From Comamonas testosteroni (lineage in GTDB: Bacteria; Pseudomonadota; Gammaproteobacteria; Burkholderiales; Burkholderiaceae_C): a stretch of DNA of 64,000 nucleotides. A model generated the notes under the pieces. The model had not been told where the DNA came from and made no database searches. It saw only the letters and a program-made list of their open reading frames with translations. Shown here one piece after another: positions 8,209 through 16,795 of the stretch. Made by a program: the position numbers and the translations under genes. How positions within the stretch are numbered: the stretch's first letter is position 1; every line of letters begins with the position of its first letter. The stretch is from the NCBI RefSeq assembly GCF_000761245.1, contig NZ_AWOR01000078.1, positions 310,001 through 374,000 of the forward strand, in the 5' to 3' direction.

Positions 8209-8979
8209 TCAAGCATGCTCTTGCTCTCCTAGATAGGCGGTGCGCACCACTGGGTCGTTGCGAATCTGATCGGGCGTACCTGTGGCCACCACGCTGCCGT
8301 TGACCATGACGGTGATGCGATCGGCGATGCGGAAAACGGCATCCATATCGTGCTCCACCAGCAGCACGGCATGCGCGGATTTGAGCTCCTGCAGCAGCTC
8401 CAGCATGCGTTCTGTCTCTTCGGCGCCCATGCCTGCCAGAGGTTCGTCCAGCAGCAGCACGCGTGGTGCTGTGGCCAGACACATGGCGACCTCCAGCTGG
8501 CGCTTGGCGCCGTGGCTCAGGCTGCCGGCAATGCGCTCGGCATGCTGCGCAAGACCGGCGCGATTCAGTGCAGATTTCGCCCGCAACATGCTGGCCGTGC
8601 AATGCTGGGCCGATTCCCAGATGCGCCAGGGTCTGGGCAGCGCCTGGGCCTGTGCCGTGAGGCGACAGTTCTCCAGCACTGTGAACTCGGGGAAGATGGT
8701 GGTGCGCTGATAGCTGCGCCCGATGCCGGCCTTGGCGCGCTGCGGCTGCGGCATCTGCGTGACGTCCCGTCCTTCAAGCGCAATGCTGCCGCTGCTGGCC
8801 GCTATCTCGCCCGAGAGCATGTTGATCAGCGTGGACTTGCCTGCGCCGTTGGTGCCGATGACGGCATGGACCTCGCCCTGGTGCAGATCCAGGTCCACAT
8901 TGTTCACTGCCACCAGCCCGCCAAAGCGCCGCGTCAGGCCGCGCACCGACATCTTGGGAGCATTGCCTGTATCAACCAC
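8209..8979 (-). CDS. livG: ABC transporter ATP-binding protein, LivG type
   Basis: This second ATPase of the aromatic-acid importer has 256 residues. It carries Walker A (GTNGAGKST), the Q-loop region GIGRSYQRTTIFPEFTVLEN, the signature LSHGAKRQLE, Walker B VLLLDEP and the switch histidine in VEHDMD. The signature LSHGAKR, instead of LSGGQ, is common in LivG proteins of aromatic-acid importers. Translation starts at GTG 8979, seven bases after AAGGAG and overlapping the end of livM by eight bases, so the two are probably translationally coupled. It is followed by a family A repeat. Confidence 0.9.
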   Translation of the reverse strand: MVDTGNAPKMSVRGLTRRFGGLVAVNNVDLDLHQGEVHAVIGTNGAGKSTLINMLSGEIAASSGSIALEGRDVTQMPQPQRAKAGIGRSYQRTTIFPEFTVLENCRLTAQAQALPRPWRIWESAQHCTASMLRAKSALNRAGLAQHAERIAGSLSHGAKRQLEVAMCLATAPRVLLLDEPLAGMGAEETERMLELLQELKSAHAVLLVEHDMDAVFRIADRITVMVNGSVVATGTPDQIRNDPVVRTAYLGEQEHA

Positions 8980-10066
8980 GGTCTGCTCCTTGCTCGATAG
9001 CTGCTGGCGATTTATCCGTCTGCGCTGCTGCCTTCTTCTGCCATTTGTCGTTGATGCCTACCAGCCCCTTGGGCAGCAGCGCGACCAGCGCGATGATGGC
9101 AAGGCCCAGCGTCAGCTGCCAGTGGTCCGCGGCATTGCCCACGATGGCGTGGGTGCTCAGCAACTCCTTGAGCAGCACAAAGGTGATGGTGCCCAGCACG
9201 GCACCGCGCAGCGAACCCACGCCGCCCAGAATCAGCATCAGCAGTACCTCGCCGGAGTGGTGCCAGGCCAGCAGCTCGGGGTTGACCACGGCATCGCGTG
9301 CGGCCAGCAAAAAGCCCGCCAGCCCCGCCAGCGCACCGGCAATCACAAAGCCTGCGAGCTTGTAGCCATAGGTGGTGAAGCCGGCAGCGCGCATGCGTTG
9401 CTCGTTGACCCGGATACCGGCCAGTGCATGGCCGAAGCGAGAGTGACGCAGCATGGCGATGAAAGCGTAGACCAGCACCAGCGCGACCAGCACCACGTAG
9501 TACTGCGTGGAGGAGCTCTCCATGTCCAGTGCTCCAATGGCCGGTCGCTGCATCAGGTAGATGCCGTCGCTGCCGCCAAAGTAGCCCACGTCGTGTACGA
9601 CAAAAAACGCCAGTTGCGCGAACGCCAGCGTGACCATGATGAAGTACACGCCCTTGGTGCGCAGACTCAGGGCGCCGACCACCAACGCATACAGGCCCGA
9701 GACACCGACGGCGGCGCCCAGCATGACGAGAAAGTTGCTGCCGTCCTGGCCGGCGGCCTTCACGGCCGCGTAGGCGCCGAGGCCGAAGTAGGCCGCATGG
9801 CCCAGGCTGACCAGCCCAGCGCCGCCCACCAGAATGTGAAGACTGAGTGCAAAGATGGACAGGATCATGATCTTGACGACCAGATCGGAGAGATAGGCCG
9901 ACCAGAAGGGCTGTGCGGCCGCCAGCAGCGCTGCGGCGGCCAGCGGCAGCACCACAGCTACCCACACGCTTTTTGCGCGAATGGGGCGGCTCTGGCTGGT
10001 GACGGCCGGAGCCTCTGCATAAGCCTGGTTGGATTGCGGCAGCGGCGTATAGGAGGTGTCGCTCAT
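8972..10066 (-). CDS. livM: ABC transporter permease, LivM type
   Basis: This 364-residue inner-membrane permease has about nine hydrophobic segments. It carries the LivM features LHILVGGAGLVSLGHAAYFG and, later, GVGSLRGAVLGT, which contacts the ATPases. It pairs with LivH. The start is ATG 10066, eight bases after AAGGA; an in-frame start further upstream would run into intergenic sequence. The C-terminal tail, rich in Lys and Ala, overlaps livG. A family A repeat lies between livH and livM. The extreme 3' end contains GATAGCTGCTGGCG on the plus strand, similar to the family B core, which may be coincidence. Confidence 0.9.
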   Translation of the reverse strand: MSDTSYTPLPQSNQAYAEAPAVTSQSRPIRAKSVWVAVVLPLAAAALLAAAQPFWSAYLSDLVVKIMILSIFALSLHILVGGAGLVSLGHAAYFGLGAYAAVKAAGQDGSNFLVMLGAAVGVSGLYALVVGALSLRTKGVYFIMVTLAFAQLAFFVVHDVGYFGGSDGIYLMQRPAIGALDMESSSTQYYVVLVALVLVYAFIAMLRHSRFGHALAGIRVNEQRMRAAGFTTYGYKLAGFVIAGALAGLAGFLLAARDAVVNPELLAWHHSGEVLLMLILGGVGSLRGAVLGTITFVLLKELLSTHAIVGNAADHWQLTLGLAIIALVALLPKGLVGINDKWQKKAAAQTDKSPAAIEQGADRG

Positions 10067-10112
10067 ATCAGTGATCCTTGACACTGCTTGTAAAACTGGC
10101 GTGTGCCAAGCA

Positions 10113-10204
10113 GGAGACACCGAGCAAGGGCCGTCCCGCAGCGAAGGTGTTGCCCGCCTCCCGCGTAGGGAAAGAGGGGGAAGGCGCGAAGCGACTCAGG
10201 GGGG
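10113..10204 (-). repeat. GC-rich 3'-UTR repeat, family A, copy 3
   Basis: On the minus strand it starts CCCCCCTGAGTCGC seven bases after the livH stop and ends GGCCCTTGCTCGGTGTCT. The inner sequence CGCTTCGCGCCTTCC forms a hairpin. It fills most of the livH-livM gap, inside an operon. Confidence 0.8.
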
Positions 10205-10211
10205 AGCTTCA

Positions 10212-11081
10212 TCATCTCTTTCCCATCAGGCCTTCTGGGCGCCATACCAGGATCACGGCCATCAGCAGATAGATGCTCATGCCGCTGAGCTCCTGAAAGA
10301 ACACCTTGCCGAAGGTATCCACAAAGCCCACCAGCAGCGAGGCAATCAGCGCGCCGGTAATCGAGCCTATGCCGCCGATGACCACCACCACAAAGCAGAT
10401 GATGAGTACGCTGGAGCCCATGTTGGGGTAGACCGAACTCATGGGAGCCGCGATCATGCCGGCCAGGGCCGCCAGGGCCACGCCCACGGCAAAGACGATG
10501 CGGTACAGGCGCTTGATGTTGATGCCCAGGCCGCGCACCATGTCGCGATTGCTGGCGCCGGCGCGAATCATCATGCCTAAGCGCGTGCGGTTGACGGTGT
10601 AGTACATCAGCAGCGCCACCAGCAGGCAGGCAGCGGCTGCAAACACGTTGTACCAGGGGTACTGCATCATGCCCATCAGAGGGAAGCTGCCAGCCAGCCA
10701 GGCAGGCTTTTCCACGCCATGCACATCGTTGCCCACGAGGATGGCGCGCAGGCCTTCAAACACCAGAATCAGGCCATAGGTCATCAGCACCTGCTGCAGG
10801 TGATCGCGTTCGTAGAGAAAGCTGAAGAATGCCCATTCGAGAAAATAGCCCAGCACCACGGCCAGCACCACGCCGACCAGCAGCATGACGATGAAATGCT
10901 GGCCCAGGTACGGTGCGAGCGAGAACGCCACATAGGCACCGATCATGTAGAAGCTGCCATGGGCGAGGTTGATCACCCCCATGATGCCGAAGATCAGCGT
11001 CAGGCCAGAGGCCAGCAGAAACAGAAGCAGTCCGTACTGAACAGAGTTCAGGCACTGCACCAGAAAAGTGGCGAGATCCAC
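10212..11081 (-). CDS. livH: ABC transporter permease, LivH type
   Basis: This 289-residue inner-membrane permease partners LivM. It has eight or so hydrophobic segments, the LivH blocks LIFGIMGVINLAHGSFYMIG and GGIGSITGALIAS, and MIRAGASNRDM in the cytoplasmic loop. The preferred start is GTG 11081, six bases after AAGGA. An in-frame TTG at 11111 would add ten residues but has no ribosome-binding site. The gene lies between livK, separated by 155 bp with a stem-loop, and livM. The ligand is inferred from the adjoining benzoate genes. Confidence 0.9.
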   Translation of the reverse strand: MDLATFLVQCLNSVQYGLLLFLLASGLTLIFGIMGVINLAHGSFYMIGAYVAFSLAPYLGQHFIVMLLVGVVLAVVLGYFLEWAFFSFLYERDHLQQVLMTYGLILVFEGLRAILVGNDVHGVEKPAWLAGSFPLMGMMQYPWYNVFAAAACLLVALLMYYTVNRTRLGMMIRAGASNRDMVRGLGINIKRLYRIVFAVGVALAALAGMIAAPMSSVYPNMGSSVLIICFVVVVIGGIGSITGALIASLLVGFVDTFGKVFFQELSGMSIYLLMAVILVWRPEGLMGKR

Positions 11082-11160
11082 GGCAATCCTTGTTGAAGCA
11101 GGAGGCTGCAAAGCGGGGCATACAGTCCGGCGAATCGTCGATTCGCGCTGGAGACGAGGC

Positions 11161-11202
11161 GCTCTGCCTGGGCCGGCACCGAAGGTGCGGCAAGCGCAGA
11201 GC
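11161..11202 (-). other. Intercistronic stem-loop between livK and livH
   Basis: GCTCTGC and GCAGAGC form an outer stem, and GCACC-GAA-GGTGC an inner one. No T-run follows in either direction. Such structures after a binding-protein gene often protect its mRNA or limit read-through, giving more binding protein than permease; that role is inferred. A second palindrome, GCGAATCG-T-CGATTCGC, lies near 11130-11147. Confidence 0.5.
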
Positions 11203-11236
11203 AGCGACGTATCCAGGGCGGTAGGGCCCGCGTCTA

Positions 11237-12400
11237 TTACATGCGGCAGCCGCGGGCAGGGTCAGCCAGAGCCTTCACTGCCACGCTGATCTTCTTGTTC
11301 TCCTTGCCGTCAACCTTGCGCAGATAGATGTCCTGCACGGGGTTGTGCGCCTTGCTCAGGGTGAAGTCGCCGCGCGGGCTGGCAATCGTGGCTTTTTCGA
11401 TGGCGGTGCGGAAGACATCCTTCTTGCCGATGTCGCCACCGGCGGCCTTCAGGCCCACGGCCAGCATCTGCGCGGCGTCATAGCCTTGCACGGCATAGAC
11501 ATCGGGCTGCAGCTTGTAGTTCTTGGCGTAGTTGGTGCGGAAGGCCTGATCGCGCGCCGTGCCCAGTTCGTCGGCATAGTGCAGCGTGGTCAGCATGCCC
11601 TGGGCGGCCTCGCCCTGAGCGTCCAGCGTGCCGTCGGTCAGAAAACCCGGTCCGTAGAGCGGAATGGTCTTGGACAGGCCCGAGGCGTGATAGTCCTTGA
11701 CGAATTTCACGGCACCTGCGCCAGCGAAGAACGAGAAAACGGCGTCGGGCTTGGCGGCTGCAATTTCGGTCAGCAAGGCCTGAAATTCCACGTTGGGAAA
11801 GGGCAGCGTCAGCTGTTTTGTGACTTTGCCGCCGCTCTTCTCAAAGCCTTCCTTCATGCCGTTCACCGCTTCTTCACCGGCCGCGTATTTCCAGGTGATG
11901 GTCATGGCCGTCTTCTTGCCCTCCTTGGCGGCTACCAAGCCCATGGGGTAGGCCGTCTGCCAGTTGCTGAAGGAGCTGCGGAAGATATTGGGCGCGCACA
12001 TGGGGCCGGTGACTGCATCGGCTCCTGCATTGGGCACGATGAGCACAGTGCCGCTTTCCTTGGCAGCCTTGGCCATGGCCATGGCCACGCCGGAGTGCAC
12101 GGTGCCAACGATCACGTCGACCTTGTCGCGCTTGATGAGGCGGTTGACGTTGTCCGTGGCCTTGGCGGGATCTGACTCGTCGTCGACCTTGAAGTATTCG
12201 ATCTCGCGTCCGCCCAGCTTGCCGCCTTGCTCGGCTACCTGCATGCGAAAGCCGTTCTCGATCGCCACGCCCAGGGCGGCATAAGTGCCGCTGAAAGGCA
12301 GCATGAAGCCGACCTTGATCTTCTCCTGCGCCATGGCGCTGCTGCCGCTTGCGGCGGCAGCCAGTGCGATTGCGCTCCATATAGCCCATTGCTTGCTCAT
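11237..12400 (-). CDS. Periplasmic substrate-binding protein, LivK/HbaE-like, for an aromatic acid
   Basis: This 387-residue periplasmic receptor delivers ligand to LivHMGF. The N-terminus is a signal peptide (MSKQWAIWSAIALAAAASGS, likely cut after AMA). The mature part begins KIKVGFMLPFSGTYAALG, the classical type I binding-protein opening, with further blocks DVIVGTVHSGVAMAM and PNAGADAVTGPMCAPNIFR. The start is ATG 12400, seven bases after AGGAG. Gene order livK-H-M-G-F directly behind benzoate-CoA ligase suggests benzoate or hydroxybenzoate as ligand rather than leucine. The 190 bp upstream contain a family B fragment (12552-12596) and room for a promoter of its own. Confidence 0.87.
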   Translation of the reverse strand: MSKQWAIWSAIALAAAASGSSAMAQEKIKVGFMLPFSGTYAALGVAIENGFRMQVAEQGGKLGGREIEYFKVDDESDPAKATDNVNRLIKRDKVDVIVGTVHSGVAMAMAKAAKESGTVLIVPNAGADAVTGPMCAPNIFRSSFSNWQTAYPMGLVAAKEGKKTAMTITWKYAAGEEAVNGMKEGFEKSGGKVTKQLTLPFPNVEFQALLTEIAAAKPDAVFSFFAGAGAVKFVKDYHASGLSKTIPLYGPGFLTDGTLDAQGEAAQGMLTTLHYADELGTARDQAFRTNYAKNYKLQPDVYAVQGYDAAQMLAVGLKAAGGDIGKKDVFRTAIEKATIASPRGDFTLSKAHNPVQDIYLRKVDGKENKKISVAVKALADPARGCRM

Positions 12401-12590
12401 GCTTGTCTCCTGCTGGTTGATGGACGAATGCCGGCTTACTTTTAGATCAACGGTTATGACTGGCTGTGGTGCTGGGGTTGGCACTGATGCACGAGCGCAC
12501 TCTAACAACTTTAGGTTTAAAGCAATACCAGCGATTGCCCTAGTTTGTGACTACTGTTTTGATAGCTTCTTGCAACCTTGCGATAAGCAA

Positions 12591-14153
12591 TTAGCGTGGC
12601 TTGGATTCCAGCTCACGCAAACGAAAGCGTTGAATCTTTCCAGTCGCGGTCTTTGGCAGCTCATCGACAAATTCAATGAAGCGCGGGTATTTGTAGGCGG
12701 CCAGCCGATTCTTCACAAAGGCCTTGAGCTCGGCCTCGCTGGCGCGCTGTCCGGGCTTGCACACCACATAGGATTTGGTCTTGGTCAGGCCCTGTTCGTC
12801 GGTCACGCCGATCACGGCAGCCTCCAGTACCGCAGGGTGCTGCTGCAGCGTGGATTCGACCTCGAAGGGCGAGACATAGATGCCGCTGACCTTGAGCATG
12901 TCGTCGCTGCGGCCTGCATAGGTGTAGTAGCCCTCGGCATCGCGCACATATTTGTCGCCGCTCTTGAGCCAGACGCCCTGGAAGGTGTCGCGTGTCTTGT
13001 CACGGTTGGCCCAGTACATCAGGGCGGCGCTCGGGCCTTTGATGTAGAGGTCGCCAATCTCGCCATCGGCCACGGGCTGGCCGTCCTCGCCACGCAACTC
13101 CACCACATAGCCTGGTACAGGCTTTCCCGTGCTGCCGTAGCGTATGTCGTCCGGGCGGTTGGAGATGAAGATGTGCAGCATTTCGGTGGAACCGATGCCG
13201 TCCACGATATCGGCGCCGAAGTGGGTCTTGAAGCGCTGGGCAATCTCGGCCGGCAGGGCTTCGCCGGCCGAGGAGCACATGCGCAGGCTGACCTGCTCGC
13301 GCGGCGGCAAGGCGGGGTGAGCCAGCATGCCTGCAAAGCCCGTCGGCGCGCCGAAAAACACCGTGGGCTGGTGTTCGGTCCAGCGCCTGAAGGTGGCTTC
13401 CGGCGTGGGGCGCTCGGCCATCAGCACCACGCTGGCGCCCACGCTCAGGGGGAATGTCAGGGCGTTGCCAAGACCGTAGGCGAAGTAAAGCTTGGCGGCG
13501 GAAAAGCAGACATCGCTTTCGCTCAGGCCCAGCACCGGCTTGCCATACAGCTCGGCCGTCCAGTAGGGGTTGGCGTGGGTATGCACCGCTCCCTTGGGCT
13601 TGCCGGTGGAGCCCGAGGAATACAGCCAGAAGCCGGGGTCGTCGCCCATGGTTCTGGCGGCATGGGCCAGCGGCGTTTGTTGCTGCAGCCAAGGCTGCAG
13701 CGGCTCGAAGGCCGGTGGCAGGCCTTGCGGTGCTTCATCGGGCCTGGCGACCCAGATATGGTTGACCTCGTGCTGCGCCTGCTCCAGGGCCTGCTGCACC
13801 ACGGGCACCAGCGCGCCATTGGTGAAAATCGCCTGCGCACGGCAATGCTCGAGCATATAGGCGTAGTCGGCGGCCGTGAGCAAGGTATTCACCGCCACCG
13901 GCACCACGCCTGCGTACATGGCTCCCAGAAAGGAGATCACCCACTCGCGCATATCGTGCATGACCAGCAGCACGCGCTCCTCGCGATGGATGCCGGCAGC
14001 GAGCAGGCCATGCGCCAGGCGGCGGGCCTGCTCCTGCAACTGCGCATAGCTGAGGGTGCCCTGGTCATCGGTGTAGGCGTTCTTGTCACCGCGCGCCTGG
14101 TTGAGATCGAACAGATGCTGGGCAAAGTTGAAGGCTTGGCTGAAGTCGGTCAT
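12591..14153 (-). CDS. bclA: Benzoate-CoA ligase
   Basis: This enzyme activates benzoate to benzoyl-CoA with ATP, the first step of the aerobic box pathway. The 520-residue protein has the adenylate-forming core SSGSTGKPKGAVHTH (179-193), an aromatic-acid-ligase segment FSAAKLYFAYGLGNALTFP, the GIGSTEMLHIFISN block and the C-terminal GKIQRFRLRE with Lys506 as the probable acyl-adenylation lysine. Its length and blocks match benzoate-CoA ligases rather than 4-coumarate or acetate ligases. It starts three bases after the boxD stop, so the pair forms an operon that the importer probably extends. Confidence 0.9.
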   Translation of the reverse strand: MTDFSQAFNFAQHLFDLNQARGDKNAYTDDQGTLSYAQLQEQARRLAHGLLAAGIHREERVLLVMHDMREWVISFLGAMYAGVVPVAVNTLLTAADYAYMLEHCRAQAIFTNGALVPVVQQALEQAQHEVNHIWVARPDEAPQGLPPAFEPLQPWLQQQTPLAHAARTMGDDPGFWLYSSGSTGKPKGAVHTHANPYWTAELYGKPVLGLSESDVCFSAAKLYFAYGLGNALTFPLSVGASVVLMAERPTPEATFRRWTEHQPTVFFGAPTGFAGMLAHPALPPREQVSLRMCSSAGEALPAEIAQRFKTHFGADIVDGIGSTEMLHIFISNRPDDIRYGSTGKPVPGYVVELRGEDGQPVADGEIGDLYIKGPSAALMYWANRDKTRDTFQGVWLKSGDKYVRDAEGYYTYAGRSDDMLKVSGIYVSPFEVESTLQQHPAVLEAAVIGVTDEQGLTKTKSYVVCKPGQRASEAELKAFVKNRLAAYKYPRFIEFVDELPKTATGKIQRFRLRELESKPR

Positions 14154-14156
14154 GGC

Positions 14157-15719
14157 TCATGCTCCCGTCGTTTCGGCCAGTGCCTGCAGAACCTGCGGTG
14201 CAGCTTGTATGGCGCTTTTGCGATGATAGAAATCCAGTGCCCGCAGGCCGCCGAGTTCGCCGCCGCCGCCGGCGCGGCCCGGACCGCCATGCAGTGACTG
14301 GGGCATGACATTGCCGTGCCCGGTATGCAGCTTGGCGACAGCGGGGGTGACCACATGCACACGGCCGTGGCTGGCTGCGAGATCGGTGGCGGCTGCGGCC
14401 AGTGCCTTGTCGTCATCGCCGTAGATCGAGCAGACCAGCGAGCCCTGTCCGCGATGTGCAAGTGCCAGGCCATGGGCCAGGTCACGGTAGGGCATGAGAG
14501 TGGCCACGGGGCCAAAGACTTCCATGTCATGCACGAGCGCACTGCCATCGGGGTCCTGCGTCCCCAGCAGCACGGGCTGGGCGCAGGCGGCAATCTCCGG
14601 ATCGACATCGATCAGCGCGTTGCGCCGGCCGTCATGCAGGGCCGTGGTGTGTTCAAGCAAGCAGCCCAGGCCCTGCTGCACGCTGTCGTATTGTTCGCGG
14701 CTGACCAGAGATCCCATGCGCACAGCCTCGTTGCGCGGGTTGCCTACGGTGATTTTGGCCAGTTGTGCACCGATGGCCTGGGCCACACCGTCGTACAGAG
14801 CTTGCGGTACCAGCACGCGGCGTATGGCCGTGCATTTCTGGCCAGATTTGACCGTCATTTCGCGCACCACTTCACGCGCCAGCAAGGCGGTGGCTTCGCT
14901 GTCGGGGCCATGGCCGGGCAGCAGCAGCGCGCAGTTCACGCTGTCGGCCTCGATATTGCTGCGCACTGAATGGCGGGTAATGGCCGCGTGGGAGCGGATG
15001 GTCGCAGCCGTGTCCGCAGATCCTGTGAAGGAGACCACATCCATGGGCTGCAGCCGATCCAGCAATCCGGCGGCACTGCCGCAGACGATGGACAGCGCCC
15101 CCGGCGGCAATATGCCGGCATCGATCACATCCTTGACCATGCGCTGGGTCAGCCAGGCGGTGGCCGTGGCCGGCTTGACGATGATGGGAACGCCCGAGAG
15201 CAGGGCTGGAGCCGCTTTTTCCCACAGCCCCCAGGCCGGGAAGTTGAATGCGTTGATGAACAGCGCCACGCCACGTGTCGGAACCTGGATATGCCGTGAC
15301 AGGAAAACGCCGTCCTTGGCCAGCGCCACGGCTTCGCCGTCGCTCAGATGTCTGGCATCGCCCAGCGCTGCGCCCCATCTGGCGTATTGGTTCAGGGTGT
15401 AGATGCCGCCGTCCACATCGACGGCGGTATCGTTTCTTACAGTGCCGCTGTTGGCGGTGGAGATCTCGTAATACGTGTCGCGCCGGCTTTGCAGCACGGC
15501 GGCAATCTCGGCCAGCAGGGTGGCGCGCCGGGCGTAGCTCAGGGCGCGCAAGGCCTTGCCGCCGGTGTCGCGTGCAAAGGCAAAGGCTGCGCCCAGATCA
15601 AGCCCTGTGGCATCGACACGCACCAGCTCGACCCCCAGTACCGGGTCGAGTAACAAACTGCCCCGGCCGCTGCCGGTTTGCCAGCGGCCAGCAATATGGT
15701 TGGCCAGTAACTCAGTCAT
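14157..15719 (-). CDS. boxD: 3,4-dehydroadipyl-CoA semialdehyde dehydrogenase (BoxD-like)
   Basis: This NADP-dependent aldehyde dehydrogenase oxidises the ring-opened semialdehyde of the benzoyl-CoA epoxidation pathway. The 520-residue protein carries FINAFNFPAWGLWEK (Asn159 region), VSFTGSADTA, the general base Glu257 in SNIEADS and the nucleophile Cys296 in SGQKCTAIR. It resembles the aldehyde dehydrogenase half of PaaZ, but no hydratase domain follows, as expected for BoxD. ATG 15719 has AGGAG six bases upstream. The gene is transcribed away from boxR across a 167 bp region with TGCA-rich palindromes. The next steps' enzymes, BoxA, BoxB and BoxC, are not encoded in this window. Confidence 0.88.
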   Translation of the reverse strand: MTELLANHIAGRWQTGSGRGSLLLDPVLGVELVRVDATGLDLGAAFAFARDTGGKALRALSYARRATLLAEIAAVLQSRRDTYYEISTANSGTVRNDTAVDVDGGIYTLNQYARWGAALGDARHLSDGEAVALAKDGVFLSRHIQVPTRGVALFINAFNFPAWGLWEKAAPALLSGVPIIVKPATATAWLTQRMVKDVIDAGILPPGALSIVCGSAAGLLDRLQPMDVVSFTGSADTAATIRSHAAITRHSVRSNIEADSVNCALLLPGHGPDSEATALLAREVVREMTVKSGQKCTAIRRVLVPQALYDGVAQAIGAQLAKITVGNPRNEAVRMGSLVSREQYDSVQQGLGCLLEHTTALHDGRRNALIDVDPEIAACAQPVLLGTQDPDGSALVHDMEVFGPVATLMPYRDLAHGLALAHRGQGSLVCSIYGDDDKALAAAATDLAASHGRVHVVTPAVAKLHTGHGNVMPQSLHGGPGRAGGGGELGGLRALDFYHRKSAIQAAPQVLQALAETTGA

Positions 15720-15770
15720 GGGGGTCTCCTGAAGTGCTGTTCTGATCAGCATCAAATCTTCGGCGAAACA

Positions 15771-15835
15771 TGCAATATTGTGCGTGCAATCAAAAGATAA
15801 ATACGAGACAATGCAGTGTCAAGCAATATATTGCA
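15771..15835. promoter_or_regulatory. Candidate BoxR operator region (TGCA motifs and GCAATA palindromes)
   Basis: Four TGCA words occur at 15771, 15785, 15812 and 15832. Two sit in GCAATATTGTGC (15772-15783) and in the perfect palindrome GCAATATATTGC (15823-15834). BzdR/BoxR regulators are known to bind TGCA-containing repeats and to be released by benzoyl-CoA. The location between the divergent boxD and boxR starts fits control of both promoters. Confidence 0.6.
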
Positions 15836-15886
15836 TGATTCGCGTTAACCCCGACTGTTTATCATTCACGGCCTCTGAGGAGCTTT

Positions 15887-16789
15887 ATGGATCAGTTAGA
15901 CATGGCATCCGCGCTGGTTGCGGAAGGGGATGAGGCGGGCAAAAGCCCGCTGCTGCAGGCCTTGGGCGAGAGGGTGCGCAATCTGCGTGCGCGCCGCGGT
16001 CTCACGCGCCGTGGGCTGGCCTCTGCCGCCGTGGTGTCGGAGCGGCATCTGGCCAATCTCGAATACGGCACGGGCAATGTCTCCATCCTGGTGCTGCAGC
16101 AGATTGCAAATGCACTTCAGTGCAGCATGGCCGAGTTGCTGGGCGATGTGACGACTGGCAGTGCTGAATGGCTGTTGCTGCGCGAGCTGCTGGAAGGCCG
16201 CAGCGAAGCCGACTTGAAGCGCGTGCGACTGGCCGCCGGAGAGATTCTGGGTACCGCACCCATCGGCGATCCGCACCGGGCTTCGCGCATTGCCCTGATA
16301 GGCCTGCGCGGCGCGGGCAAGTCCACGCTGGGGCGCATGCTGGCCGAGCAGTTGAATGTGCCGTTTCTCGAGCTGAACCAGGAGATCGAACGAGTGGCGG
16401 GCTGCAGCGTGCGCGAGATTTATGACCTCTATGGAGCTGGCGCCTATCGTCGTTACGAGCGCCGCGCGCTGGAAGAGGCCGTGCAGATCTACAGCGATGT
16501 GGTGATTGCCACCCCGGGCGGCATCGTGTCAGACCCCGCAACCTTCAACGAACTGCTTAGTCACTGCACCACGGTCTGGCTGCAGGCCCAGCCCGATGAG
16601 CATATGAGCCGTGTCGTGGCCCAGGGCGACACGCGGCCCATGGCGGCCAACCCCGAGGCCATGGATGATTTGCGCCGGATTCTGGACGGCCGATCAGCCT
16701 TTTATTCCAAGGCCGATCATGTCTTGGACACCAGCGGCAAGAGCTTGCCGCAAAGTTTCAGGCAACTGAAAGCGCTGGTCGCCGCCTGA
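15887..16789 (+). CDS. boxR: BoxR/BzdR-type transcriptional regulator (HTH plus shikimate-kinase-like domain)
   Basis: This 300-residue regulator represses the benzoate genes until benzoyl-CoA binds. Residues ~28-86 form an XRE-type helix-turn-helix (RRGLTRRGLASAAVVSERHL). Residues ~133-300 resemble shikimate kinase with an intact P-loop, GLRGAGKST (139-147). This domain union is diagnostic of BzdR/BoxR, where the kinase-like part senses benzoyl-CoA. The ATG at 15887 follows GAGGAG. The gene diverges from boxD and converges on the AidB-like gene with only six bases between their stops. Whether the P-loop still binds ATP is not decidable here. Confidence 0.92.
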   Translation: MDQLDMASALVAEGDEAGKSPLLQALGERVRNLRARRGLTRRGLASAAVVSERHLANLEYGTGNVSILVLQQIANALQCSMAELLGDVTTGSAEWLLLRELLEGRSEADLKRVRLAAGEILGTAPIGDPHRASRIALIGLRGAGKSTLGRMLAEQLNVPFLELNQEIERVAGCSVREIYDLYGAGAYRRYERRALEEAVQIYSDVVIATPGGIVSDPATFNELLSHCTTVWLQAQPDEHMSRVVAQGDTRPMAANPEAMDDLRRILDGRSAFYSKADHVLDTSGKSLPQSFRQLKALVAA

Positions 16790-16795
16790 GCGGAT

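Noticed and set aside
8067-8216. N-terminal extension of LivF through the family A repeat
   Set aside because: Homology of LivF begins at 8066, and the extension is a translated repeat.
8990-9015. Family B repeat fragment at the 3' end of livM (GATAGCTGCTGGCG)
   Set aside because: The match is short and inside a coding region; chance similarity cannot be excluded.
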